Part shown: in pieces, positions 6,300 through 12,258 of the stretch
Layout: each line of letters opens with the position of its first letter
How positions within the stretch are numbered: position 1 is the stretch's first letter
DNA from: Bacillota bacterium
GTDB taxonomy: Bacteria; Bacillota_E; JAJZYS01; JAILZS01
Length of the DNA: 12,258 nucleotides
Assembly: GCA_021817625.1 (NCBI GenBank)
Contig: JAKASY010000011.1
Coordinates: forward strand, 1 to 12,258
Direction: 5' to 3'
Position numbers and translations under genes: made by a program
Notes under the pieces: model-generated
What the model was told of the DNA's origin: nothing
Database searches by the model: none
What the model saw: only the letters and a program-made list of their open reading frames with translations

Positions 6300-7388
6300 A
6301 TGGACAAGCGGCGGGCGATGCGCGCCGTGCGCAAGGAGCGGGCTGGGGCCGGTGCGGCGCTCACGGAGAGGCCGGTGCCGGAGCCGGGGCCGGGCGAGGT
6401 GCGGGTGCGGGTGGCGGCGGCCTCCGTCTGCGGCACGGACGTCAGCGTGTGGCGGTGGAACGCGTGGGCCGAGCGGCGCGTGGCGGTGCCGCTCACCCTC
6501 GGCCACGAGTGCGCCGGGCGCATTGACGCCGTGGGGGCAGGCGTGACGTCCGTGCGCGAGGGCCAGCGCGTGGCGATCGAGACGCACATCGTCTGCGGCG
6601 CCTGTCCCGCCTGCCGCAGCGGCGACGCCCACGCGTGCGCGGCGGTGCGCATCCTGGGCCTCGACCGCGACGGCGCCTTCGCCGACTACCTGGTGGTGCC
6701 GGCCGACAACGCCTGGCCCCTGCCGGAGAAGGTGCCGTGGCACGTCGCGCCCCTTCTGGAGTCGTTCGGCAACGCCGTCCACACGGCCCTGGCCCAGCCG
6801 CTCACGGCCCGCACGGTGCTGGTCACGGGCGCGGGCCCGACGGGCCTGGGCGCGACGGCCGTGGCGCGCGCCGCCGGCGCCGCCGCGGTGGTCGTGGTCG
6901 AGGGCTCGCCCGAGCGGCGCGCCCTCGCCCTGCGCCTGGGCGCGGACGCCGTGCTGGACCCGGGCGAGGCGACGGCTGAGGCGGTGCGCGCGGCCGCCGG
7001 CGAGGCGTCGGGCCTTGACGTCGCCCTCGAGATGTCTGGCAGCGCCGAGGCCCTGCGCCTATGCGTCGGAGCGGTGCGCTCGGCGGGGCGCGTGTCCGTG
7101 CTCGGCCTCGCGAGCGCGCCGGTGGCGCTTGACTGGGCGGAGGGGGTCGTGATGCGCGGCCTCACGCTGTACGGCGTCACGGGCCGCCGACTGTGGCAGA
7201 CCTGGCAGGACGCGACGCGCCTGATCGCCAGCGGCCGGGTGGACCTCACACCGCTCATCACGCACCGCTTCCCGCTCGAGCGCGTCGAGGACGCGGTGGC
7301 TACCGCCGCGGGCGGGCACGCCGGCAAGGTCCTGGTGTCCATCGGCGAGGAGGAATCCGCACCGGCCGGACGCGAACCGACCGGATAG
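6300..7388 (+). CDS. tdh: Zinc-dependent medium-chain dehydrogenase, L-threonine 3-dehydrogenase-like
   Basis: Predicted to oxidise L-threonine to 2-amino-3-ketobutyrate with NAD+, feeding the CoA ligase encoded next. 362 residues against 341 for E. coli Tdh, the excess being short tails at both ends. Catalytic zinc ligands: C44 in VCGTDV, H69-E70 in GHE, and E154 in LLESFGNAVHTAL, a stretch nearly identical to E. coli. Structural zinc: C99, C102, C105, C113. The Rossmann motif GAGPTG is at 177-182, and THRFPLERVEDA plus GKVLVSI close the chain as in Tdh. Odd point: CGTDVS has Ser49 where E. coli and archaeal Tdh have His43 of the proton relay (CGTDVH). The ATG at 6300 follows GAGGAGG with a slightly long 12-nt spacer; the ATG at 6318 would give a more E. 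coli-like N-terminus. It is 28 nt from kbl, the classic pairing. Another secondary-alcohol substrate cannot be excluded. Confidence 0.82.
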   Translation: MDKRRAMRAVRKERAGAGAALTERPVPEPGPGEVRVRVAAASVCGTDVSVWRWNAWAERRVAVPLTLGHECAGRIDAVGAGVTSVREGQRVAIETHIVCGACPACRSGDAHACAAVRILGLDRDGAFADYLVVPADNAWPLPEKVPWHVAPLLESFGNAVHTALAQPLTARTVLVTGAGPTGLGATAVARAAGAAAVVVVEGSPERRALALRLGADAVLDPGEATAEAVRAAAGEASGLDVALEMSGSAEALRLCVGAVRSAGRVSVLGLASAPVALDWAEGVVMRGLTLYGVTGRRLWQTWQDATRLIASGRVDLTPLITHRFPLERVEDAVATAAGGHAGKVLVSIGEEESAPAGREPTG

Positions 7389-7416
7389 CGCTGTAGCGAC
7401 GGGAAGGGGGAGGGCG

Positions 7417-8598
7417 ATGGCGACGCTGGAGCGCATCGCGCAGGAGGTCGCGCGCCTCAAGGCGGAGGGCGTGTACCGCGAGCCGCCGGTCTTGACCGGC
7501 CGCCAGGGCGCGCGCGCCGTGGTGGAGGGCAGGCCCGTGGTCAACCTGGCCTCGAACAACTACCTGGGCCTGGCCAGCCACCCGCGCCTGGTGAAGGCGA
7601 TGGTCGAGGCGACCGAGCGCCTCGGCGTCGGCTCCGGCGCGGTGCGCACGATCGTCGGCACGATGGAGGTCCACCTGGAGCTGGAGAGGCGCCTCGCCGC
7701 CTTCAAGGGCACCGAGTCGTCCCTTGTCTTCCAGAGCGGCTTCACGACCAACCTGGCCTGCGTGCCCAACCTGGCCGGCGAGGGCGACGGGATCTTCTCC
7801 GACGCCCTGAACCACGCCTCGATCATCGACGGCTGCCGCCTGTCCCGCGCCGAGACCGTACGCTTCGCCCACGCGGACGCGGCCGACCTCGAGAAGCAGC
7901 TCAAGGCCCACCGCGCCCGCTTCCAGAATGCGGTGGTGGTCACAGACGGCGTGTTCTCCATGGACGGCGACGTCGCCCCTCTGCCCGCGCTCGTGGACCT
8001 GGCCGAGGCCTACGACGCGGTCGTGTATGTCGACGACGCGCACGGCAGCGGCGTCATGGGATCGGGCGGGCGGGGCACGGTCGCGCACTTCGGCCTGGAG
8101 GGCCGCGTCCAGGTCCAGGTCGGCACCCTGTCCAAGGCGGTGGGGGTGCTGGGCGGCTACGTCGCCACCGCCCGACCGCTGGTCGAGCTCCTCGAGCAGC
8201 GCGGCCGCCCGTTCCTCTTCTCCACGTCCCACCCGCCGGGAGTGGCGGCGGCGTGCATCGAGGCGCTCAACGTGATGGCCGACGAGCCCGAGCGCATCGA
8301 GCGCCTGTGGTCGAACACCCGCCACTTCAAGGAGGGCCTGCGCGCGCTCGGCTTCGACATCGGCCAGAGCGAGACGCCGATCACGCCCGTCATGGCGTTC
8401 GACGAGCGCCGGGCGCTGGCGCTCTCCGACCGCCTCCTGGCGGAGGGTGTATTCGCCCAGGGCATCGTCTTCCCGACCGTCGCACGCGGGCGCGCGCGCG
8501 TGCGCACGATCGTCACCGCCGACCACACCGCAGCGGACCTCGACGAGGCGCTCCGTGCGTTCGAGCGCGCCGGCCGGGCGCTCTCGCTCATCGCGTAG
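7417..8598 (+). CDS. kbl: 2-amino-3-ketobutyrate CoA ligase (glycine C-acetyltransferase)
   Basis: PLP enzyme of the alpha-oxoamine synthase family that splits 2-amino-3-ketobutyrate with CoA into glycine and acetyl-CoA, completing threonine breakdown. 393 residues, the usual length (E. coli 398). Landmarks: NLASNNYLGLA (43-53), GVGSGAVRTIVGT (70-82), the PLP-stacking histidine H133 in SDALNHASIIDG, FSMDGDVAPL (180-189), D206 and H209 in VDDAHGSG, the Schiff-base lysine K240 in GTLSKAVGVLGGY, and the carboxylate-binding arginine R363 in RVRTIVTADHT. The ATG at 7417 has GGAAGGGGGAGGG upstream. The family also contains 8-amino-7-oxononanoate and 5-aminolevulinate synthases. The adjoining tdh-like gene favours Kbl, and no biotin genes are near. 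Confidence 0.88.
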   Translation: MATLERIAQEVARLKAEGVYREPPVLTGRQGARAVVEGRPVVNLASNNYLGLASHPRLVKAMVEATERLGVGSGAVRTIVGTMEVHLELERRLAAFKGTESSLVFQSGFTTNLACVPNLAGEGDGIFSDALNHASIIDGCRLSRAETVRFAHADAADLEKQLKAHRARFQNAVVVTDGVFSMDGDVAPLPALVDLAEAYDAVVYVDDAHGSGVMGSGGRGTVAHFGLEGRVQVQVGTLSKAVGVLGGYVATARPLVELLEQRGRPFLFSTSHPPGVAAACIEALNVMADEPERIERLWSNTRHFKEGLRALGFDIGQSETPITPVMAFDERRALALSDRLLAEGVFAQGIVFPTVARGRARVRTIVTADHTAADLDEALRAFERAGRALSLIA

Positions 8599-8618
8599 GT
8601 CGGGGCGCCGAGGTGTGG

Positions 8619-8813
8619 ATGGTCATCTACGTCGCGTCGCAGGCGGCGAGCGTCGCCCGCCTCAAGCGCGCCCTGGAGGAGGCGGGCCTGCTCTGCCAGA
8701 CGCGGCTTGTGGGCCAGGGGCCGGCGGCGGAGATCATGGTGAGTGAGGCCGAGGTGGAGGACGCCCAAGCGGTGCTCGCCCGGGCGATGGGCGAGGGACG
8801 CCACGAGCACTAG
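8619..8813 (+). CDS. Small conserved-type protein upstream of pyruvate kinase
   Basis: 64-residue protein beginning MVIYVASQ, with a beta-alpha-beta-beta-alpha pattern: strand 2-6, helix 10-23 (ARLKRALEEAG), strands about 25-32 and 37-42 (AEIMVSE), helix 44-57 (EVEDAQAVLARAMG). It resembles the short DUF2007-like proteins frequently encoded near acc, pfkA or pyk genes in clostridia; these have no firm function and some are mislabelled 'glutamate decarboxylase'. I prefer the ATG at 8619 (CCGAGG five nt upstream) because it matches that N-terminus. A GTG at 8613 would add two residues. It lies 20 nt after kbl and 34 nt before pyk, so it is probably co-transcribed with both. A role in sensing or modulating glycolysis is only a guess from position. 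Confidence 0.6.
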   Translation: MVIYVASQAASVARLKRALEEAGLLCQTRLVGQGPAAEIMVSEAEVEDAQAVLARAMGEGRHEH

Positions 8814-8847
8814 CGTCGGCGTACAGCGCGAACGGAGGGTTTCAGAC

Positions 8848-10638
8848 GTGACCCCACGGCGGACGAAGATCGTCGCCACGCTAGGCCCCGCCACGGACGA
8901 GCCGGCGGTGATGCGCCGCGTGATCGAGGCGGGCGTCGACATCGTGCGCCTGAACCTCTCCCACGGCGGCCGCGACAAGCAGGCCGGCCGCCTCGCCCTG
9001 GCCCGGTCGTGCGCGGCGGAGGCCGGCCGCAACGTCGGCGTGATGGTCGACACGCGCGGCCCGGAGGTGCGGCTCGGGAGCCTTGGGCGCGACCACGTGG
9101 AGCTCGCCGATGGCGCCCAGTTCCGCATGGTGTGCGACGCCTCCCTGGACGCGGGCGACGAGCGCGAGGCAGCCGTCAACCACCCAGGCCTCGGCGAGGA
9201 CGTGCGCGTCGGCGACCGCGTGCTCGTGGACGACGGGCGCATCGTGCTCGAGGTGACCGCCTGCGGGGCGCGCGCCGTGGACACCCGGGTCGTGAGCGGC
9301 GGCACCCTCCTGCCCGGCAAGAAGGTGCAGGTACCCGGCCGCGACCTGAACCTGCCGACCCTGTCGGAAGAGGATGCGGCGGACCTGGCGTGGGCCGCGG
9401 GCGAGGGCGTCGAGTGGGTGGCGGCGTCGTTCATCAAGGACGCCACGAGCGTGCTCACCGTGCGTCGCGTGATCGAGCGCGCCCACGGCGAGACCCTGGT
9501 GATGGCGAAGATCGAGACGCCGGAGGGGCTGCGCAACCTCGAGGCGGTCCTCGCCGCCTCCGACGGCGTCATGGTGGCGCGCGGCGACCTCGGCGTGGAG
9601 CTGCCGGTCGAGGAGGTGCCGCCGGCCCAGAAGCGCATCATCGCGGCGGCGCGGCGCCTGGGCAAGCCCGTGGTGACCGCCACCGAGATGCTGGAGTCGA
9701 TGGTGCACAGCGCGCGCCCGACGCGCGCCGAGGCATCGGACGTGGCGAACGCCGTGTGGGACGGCAGCGACGCCGTCATGCTCTCGGCCGAGACGGCGTC
9801 GGGCGAGCACCCGGTCGAGGCCGTCGAGTTCATGGACCGCATCTGCCGCACGACGGAGGGCGCGCGCGAGTTTCCTGCCTACCTGCGGGCGGCCGAGACG
9901 AACGCGGTGACGAACGCCACCGAGGCGGTCAGCCGCGCGACGGTCCAAGTGGCGGCCGACCTGCGCGCGGACGCCATCGTCACGGCGACGGAGGGTGGCT
10001 TCACGGCGCGCATGGTCGCGCGCCAGCGGCCCCAGGTGCCGATCGTCGCGGTCACCCCGAGCGGGCGGGTGGCACGCGCCCTGGCCGTTGTGTGGGGTGT
10101 CGAGAGCGTGGTCGCCAGGCCACGCGAGGGGCGGACGGCATGGGAGTCGGCGGTCGAGTGCGCGGCCGAGGCGGGCCACTTGCGCCAGGGCAGCCTGGTG
10201 GTGGTGACGGGCGGCGAGGCGGCCGGCGCGACCGGCGCCACCGACCTCCTTCAGGTGCGCACGGTGGCGCGGCGGCTCGTGTCCGGGCGCGGCATCGGCC
10301 GCACCCAGGTGGTGGGCCGCGTGCACCGTCTAGGCGGCCACGGCGAGGGGGTGGCGCTCGAGGGCGAGGGCGAGGCCGAGGCCGCTGTGCTCGTGGCGCA
10401 GAGCGGCGACGTGCCGGGCTTCGTGCGGGCGCTCGAGCACGCCGTGGCCGTCGTGGTCGAGGAGGGCGGCCTCACGAGCACCGCCGCCGTGGCCGCCCTG
10501 AGTCTGCGCAAGCCCGCGGTGGTCGGGGCCCAGGGCGCCCTCGACCGGCTGCCCGACGGGGCGTGGGTGACGGTGGACTCGCTGCGCGGCTGGGTGTTCG
10601 AGGGGCGGGTGCGCCTCGCGGACGAGCCGGTCGGCTGA
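8848..10638 (+). CDS. pyk: Pyruvate kinase with C-terminal PEP-utiliser-like extra domain
   Basis: Transfers phosphate from phosphoenolpyruvate to ADP in the last step of glycolysis; cytosolic tetramer. 596 residues, the length of Bacillus-type enzymes with an extra C-terminal domain. Motifs: TKIVATLGPAT (6-16), RLNLSHG (34-40), DTRGPEVR (68-75, Arg replacing the usual Lys70), catalytic K221 in AKIETPEG, VARGDLGVELP (243-253), TATEMLESM (277-285; the usual residue before Met is Gln) and RPTRAEASDVANAV (290-303). Glu73 corresponds to the Glu117 of potassium-dependent enzymes. The C-terminal domain (about 484-590) keeps EEGGLTSTAAVAALSL...PAVVG and the closing VTVDSLRGWVFEG, but the phosphohistidine position (SHAA in related enzymes) is Thr545, so it cannot be phosphorylated there. 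It starts with GTG at 8848 behind CGGAGGG; earlier in-frame starts overlap the small gene and lack family sequence. It ends 88 nt before the tRNA gene. Confidence 0.94.
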   Translation: MTPRRTKIVATLGPATDEPAVMRRVIEAGVDIVRLNLSHGGRDKQAGRLALARSCAAEAGRNVGVMVDTRGPEVRLGSLGRDHVELADGAQFRMVCDASLDAGDEREAAVNHPGLGEDVRVGDRVLVDDGRIVLEVTACGARAVDTRVVSGGTLLPGKKVQVPGRDLNLPTLSEEDAADLAWAAGEGVEWVAASFIKDATSVLTVRRVIERAHGETLVMAKIETPEGLRNLEAVLAASDGVMVARGDLGVELPVEEVPPAQKRIIAAARRLGKPVVTATEMLESMVHSARPTRAEASDVANAVWDGSDAVMLSAETASGEHPVEAVEFMDRICRTTEGAREFPAYLRAAETNAVTNATEAVSRATVQVAADLRADAIVTATEGGFTARMVARQRPQVPIVAVTPSGRVARALAVVWGVESVVARPREGRTAWESAVECAAEAGHLRQGSLVVVTGGEAAGATGATDLLQVRTVARRLVSGRGIGRTQVVGRVHRLGGHGEGVALEGEGEAEAAVLVAQSGDVPGFVRALEHAVAVVVEEGGLTSTAAVAALSLRKPAVVGAQGALDRLPDGAWVTVDSLRGWVFEGRVRLADEPVG

Positions 10639-10650
10639 GCCCGTCCGCAG

Positions 10651-10696
10651 GCCCGGCGCCGGCGCCCCTCGGCGCGGCGCCCTGGCGACGCCGGGC
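10651..10696 (+). terminator. GC-rich hairpin after pyk, possible terminator
   Basis: GCCCGGCG (10651-10658) pairs with CGCCGGGC (10689-10696). The 30-nt interior holds further GGCGCC-type complementary pieces that can lengthen or compete with the stem. It begins 13 nt after the pyk stop and ends before the tRNA promoter. There is no T-tract, so this would be an atypical terminator or simply a processing/stability structure. Confidence 0.35.
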
Positions 10697-10709
10697 GGGG
10701 TGCTGCCCA

Positions 10710-10718
10710 TGCTATACT
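10710..10718 (+). promoter_or_regulatory. Extended -10 promoter of the tRNA-Leu gene
   Basis: TGCTATACT: an extended TGn element followed by TATACT (5/6 of TATAAT), 8 nt before the mature tRNA 5' end. No good -35 box is seen 16-18 nt upstream, which is usual for extended -10 promoters. Transcription would begin at or just before the tRNA and could continue into polA. Confidence 0.6.
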
Positions 10719-10726
10719 CGGCTCGC

Positions 10727-10814
10727 GCCGGAGTGGCGGAACTGGCAGACGCGCCGCACTCAAAATGCGGTGGGGTTACGCCCCGTGTGGGTTCGAGTCC
10801 CACCTCCGGCACCA
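10727..10814 (+). tRNA. tRNA-Leu (anticodon CAA)
   Basis: 88-nt cloverleaf with encoded CCA. The acceptor stem GCCGGAG pairs with CTCCGGC, discriminator A, then CCA (10812-10814). The D-arm GGCGGAACTGGCAGACGC fits leucine tRNAs. The anticodon stem CCGCA/TGCGG encloses the loop CTCAAAA, placing CAA at positions 34-36 and so reading UUG. A long class II variable arm follows (GGGG...CCCC around TTACG), then the T-arm GTGGGTTCGAGTCCCAC. The family and isotype are clear from the variable arm and anticodon. Confidence 0.95.
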
Positions 10815-10840
10815 GATTTGCGCCGGAAGGGAGACGGCTA

Positions 10841-12133
10841 ATGGCCGCACGCGCCGCCGAAGGGGCGTCTCGGCCCGACGCGGAAGGCATGCGCGCGGTT
10901 CTGGTCGACGGCCACTCGCTCGCCTTCCGGGCGTTTTTCGCCCTGCCCGACCTGACCAGCGCCGACGGCCGGCCCACCGGGGCGCTGCACGGCTTTTTGA
11001 ACATGCTGCGCATGCTCGTCGTGCGCGAGCGTCCCACGCACGTGGCCGTGGCCTTCGACCGCGGCCGCCCCGCCTTCCGCATGGACGCCCTGCCGGCCTA
11101 CAAGGCCCAGCGCGAGGCCGCGCCGGACGCCATCCACCAGCAGGTCGACCTCCTGCGCGAGATCCTTCCCGGCCTTGGCGTGCACGTGGTCGAGGCGTCG
11201 GGCTTCGAGGGCGACGACGTGCTCGGGACGCTCGCCCGCCGCATCGAGGGCGAGGGCGGCGAGGTCCTGCTCGTGAGCGGCGACCGCGACCTCCTTCAGC
11301 TCGTGGACGAGCGCGTGTCCGCGCTGTTCACGCGCAAGGGCATCTCCGACGTCGTGCGCTGGGGGCCGGCGGAGGTGGAGGCGGAGTACGGCGTCGCGCC
11401 CGGGCGCCTGCCGGAGTGGAAGGCGCTGGCCGGCGACCACTCCGACAATCTGCCGGGCGTGCCCGGCATCGGCGCCAAGACGGCGACGGCCCTCCTGGCG
11501 GCGGTCGACAGCCTGGAGACGCTCCTGGGCGAGGGAGCGCCCGGCATGAAGCCCCGCCAGCGCGATCTCTTGGCCGAGCACGCGGACTCCTGTCGCCTGC
11601 AGCGCGACGTCGCGACCATCCGCACCGACGTGCCGCTGGAGACGGCGATCGGCGACCTGCGCTTTCGGCCCGGCGTGGCTGGGGACGCGCGCTCGCTGCT
11701 CGAGCACCTGGAGCTGCGGGGCATCCTGGACCGCTGGCCGCGCGACCGCGCTTCGGACGAGGCCGTCCAGGGCGATCCCAAGGCCGCGGCGCTGGAGCGG
11801 CCCGCGGCCGCGCTCAGGCCGCAGGCGGACAGCGCGTGCGTGGGCCTCTGGGCGGAGGTGGACGGCGCTCCCGGCCGCCGCCGCCTGCGTCGCCTGTGCG
11901 TATGGGCGCGCGAGGGCGCGGTGGAGCTCGACGCGGGCGAGGCGGAGGACGGCCTGGGCGCTACGCAGGTGACCGCCGCCGCCGGCAGGCTGCTCGCGGA
12001 TCCCGACCGGCCCAAGAGCGGCTTTGGCCTCAAGGAGCTGTGCGGCTGGTGCGCGGAGGGGGCGACGACCCTCGCGGGCCCGCTGCTCGACCTCGGGCGA
12101 GAGCACCATGTCGACGGGGCGACTTCCCCGTGA
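10841..12133 (+). CDS. polA: DNA polymerase I, truncated: 5'-3' exonuclease domain plus partial second domain
   Basis: 430 residues against roughly 850-900 for complete PolA. The 5'-nuclease domain (about 17-300), which removes RNA primers and flaps, looks intact: D23 in LVDGHSLAFRAFFALP, D73 in AFDRGRPAFR, YKAQR (87-91), E123/D125/D126 in GFEGDDVLGTLA, D148/D150 in SGDRDLLQL, D199/D202 in AGDHSDNLPGV and the helix-hairpin-helix GVPGIGAKTA (206-215). Residues about 330-418 match the degenerate 3'-5' exonuclease-like domain as far as PKSGFGLKEL...GPLLDL. After that the family similarity ends abruptly, and a short tail (GREHHVDGATSP) runs to a TGA. No polymerase domain is present downstream in any frame. 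The ATG at 10841, with GGAAGGGAG upstream, lies 26 nt after the tRNA; a second candidate ATG is at 10889. Either a genuine truncation or split polymerase, or an assembly break near 12094-12134. Confidence 0.85.
   Translation: MAARAAEGASRPDAEGMRAVLVDGHSLAFRAFFALPDLTSADGRPTGALHGFLNMLRMLVVRERPTHVAVAFDRGRPAFRMDALPAYKAQREAAPDAIHQQVDLLREILPGLGVHVVEASGFEGDDVLGTLARRIEGEGGEVLLVSGDRDLLQLVDERVSALFTRKGISDVVRWGPAEVEAEYGVAPGRLPEWKALAGDHSDNLPGVPGIGAKTATALLAAVDSLETLLGEGAPGMKPRQRDLLAEHADSCRLQRDVATIRTDVPLETAIGDLRFRPGVAGDARSLLEHLELRGILDRWPRDRASDEAVQGDPKAAALERPAAALRPQADSACVGLWAEVDGAPGRRRLRRLCVWAREGAVELDAGEAEDGLGATQVTAAAGRLLADPDRPKSGFGLKELCGWCAEGATTLAGPLLDLGREHHVDGATSP
12114..12131. terminator. Small hairpin at the convergent gene ends
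   Basis: ACGGGG (12114-12119) and CCCCGT (12126-12131) form a perfect 6-bp stem with a 6-nt loop, overlapping the stop of the truncated polA and next to the stop of the convergent minus-strand gene. There is no T-tract on either side, so a terminator role is weakly supported. Confidence 0.25.
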
Positions 12134-12258
12134 TTATATGGGTTCGCGGGCGGGGGATCGTCGGGCGGCCGGCCGGGGCGCCGCCGGAGGGGCCGCCCGG
12201 GGGGCCATCGCCTGGTCAAGGGCCTCGGCGAGAGTGAGCTCGCCGAGCAGGACCCGGT
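12134..12258 (-). CDS. 3' end of a convergent gene, possibly an extracellular solute-binding protein
   Basis: On the minus strand the last 40 codons of a reading frame enter from the right edge and end at TAA (12136-12134), directly abutting the polA stop at 12131-12133. The sequence begins RVLLGELTLAEALDQAM and continues as an Ala/Pro/Arg-rich tail ending REPI. The LLGELTLAEALDQA pattern resembles the C-terminus of ABC sugar-binding proteins (LLG-x3-x2-EALD-x-A), and its codons have the G/C third positions expected of coding DNA here. The frame is too short for firm identification. The same stretch read on the plus strand in the polA frame also has a coding-like codon pattern but no PolA similarity. 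Confidence 0.4.
   Translation of the reverse strand, partial: RVLLGELTLAEALDQAMAPRAAPPAAPRPAARRSPAREPI

Noticed and set aside
3980..6652. Very long (890-codon) open minus-strand frame opposite the transketolase C-subunit and RLP genes
   Set aside because: Composition is Arg/His/Gly/Ala-rich without recognisable motifs, while the plus-strand frames carry full catalytic signatures. Antisense frames lack stops in this base composition.
12094..12258. Simple frameshift that would restore full-length PolA
   Set aside because: None of the three plus-strand frames after 12094 gives recognisable PolA sequence (no LLDP or following helix motifs), so one indel cannot explain the loss.
1..12258. CRISPR arrays, insertion sequences, integrase or phage genes
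   Set aside because: No spaced identical repeats, transposase motifs or terminal inverted repeats were seen on either strand.

Overview
The window is very GC-rich (roughly three quarters G+C by eye), with GTG starts alongside ATG, strong GGAGG-type ribosome binding sites and short intergenic gaps. The pyruvate kinase has the Bacillus-type C-terminal extra domain, and a roughly 65-residue protein of the kind often found next to glycolytic genes in clostridia precedes it. Together these suggest a high-GC, deep-branching, possibly uncultivated or thermophilic relative of the Bacillota (Thermaerobacter/Symbiobacterium/Limnochordia-like). This assignment is an inference from gene style, not from a marker-gene comparison.

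Layout. Left edge, minus strand: a nearly complete duplicated ABC permease of the NitT/TauT (nitrate/sulfonate/bicarbonate) type, running off the window at its 3' end. A 372-bp divergent control region (1606-1977) carries a good promoter for each side. Plus strand, 1978-6133: four tightly packed genes, in order mtnA (aldose-1-phosphate isomerase), the N-terminal half of a transketolase, the C-terminal half of a transketolase, and a RuBisCO-like protein (RLP). The stops and starts overlap or lie 0-2 nt apart, so this is one operon. Plus strand, 6300-10638: a threonine dehydrogenase-like zinc dehydrogenase, 2-amino-3-ketobutyrate CoA ligase, a small alpha/beta protein and pyruvate kinase. Then comes a tRNA-Leu(CAA) with its own extended -10 promoter, followed 26 nt later by a polA reading frame. 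That frame stops after the 5'-3' exonuclease domain and a partial second domain. The last 125 nt look like the 3' end of a convergent minus-strand gene.

How the parts may work together. MtnA plus an RLP is a recognised pair in salvage of 5'-methylthioadenosine. In Rhodospirillum rubrum the RLP isomerises 5-methylthioribulose-1-phosphate to 1-methylthioxylulose-5-phosphate. Here a dedicated split transketolase sits between them in the same operon, where the known routes use a cupin, an aldolase or an enolase/dioxygenase series. The most interesting proposal is that this transketolase cleaves the 1-substituted xylulose-5-phosphate to glyceraldehyde-3-phosphate and a ThDP-bound two-carbon thio fragment. 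That would be a sulfur (or 5-deoxysugar) salvage branch I do not recognise as described. The divergent sulfonate/anion-type transporter would fit a sulfur role but is not proof of one. The following tdh-kbl pair would convert threonine to glycine and acetyl-CoA, and pyruvate kinase is ordinary glycolysis. The truncated polA and the sudden change of coding strand at 12134 deserve a check for genome rearrangement or a contig mis-join.
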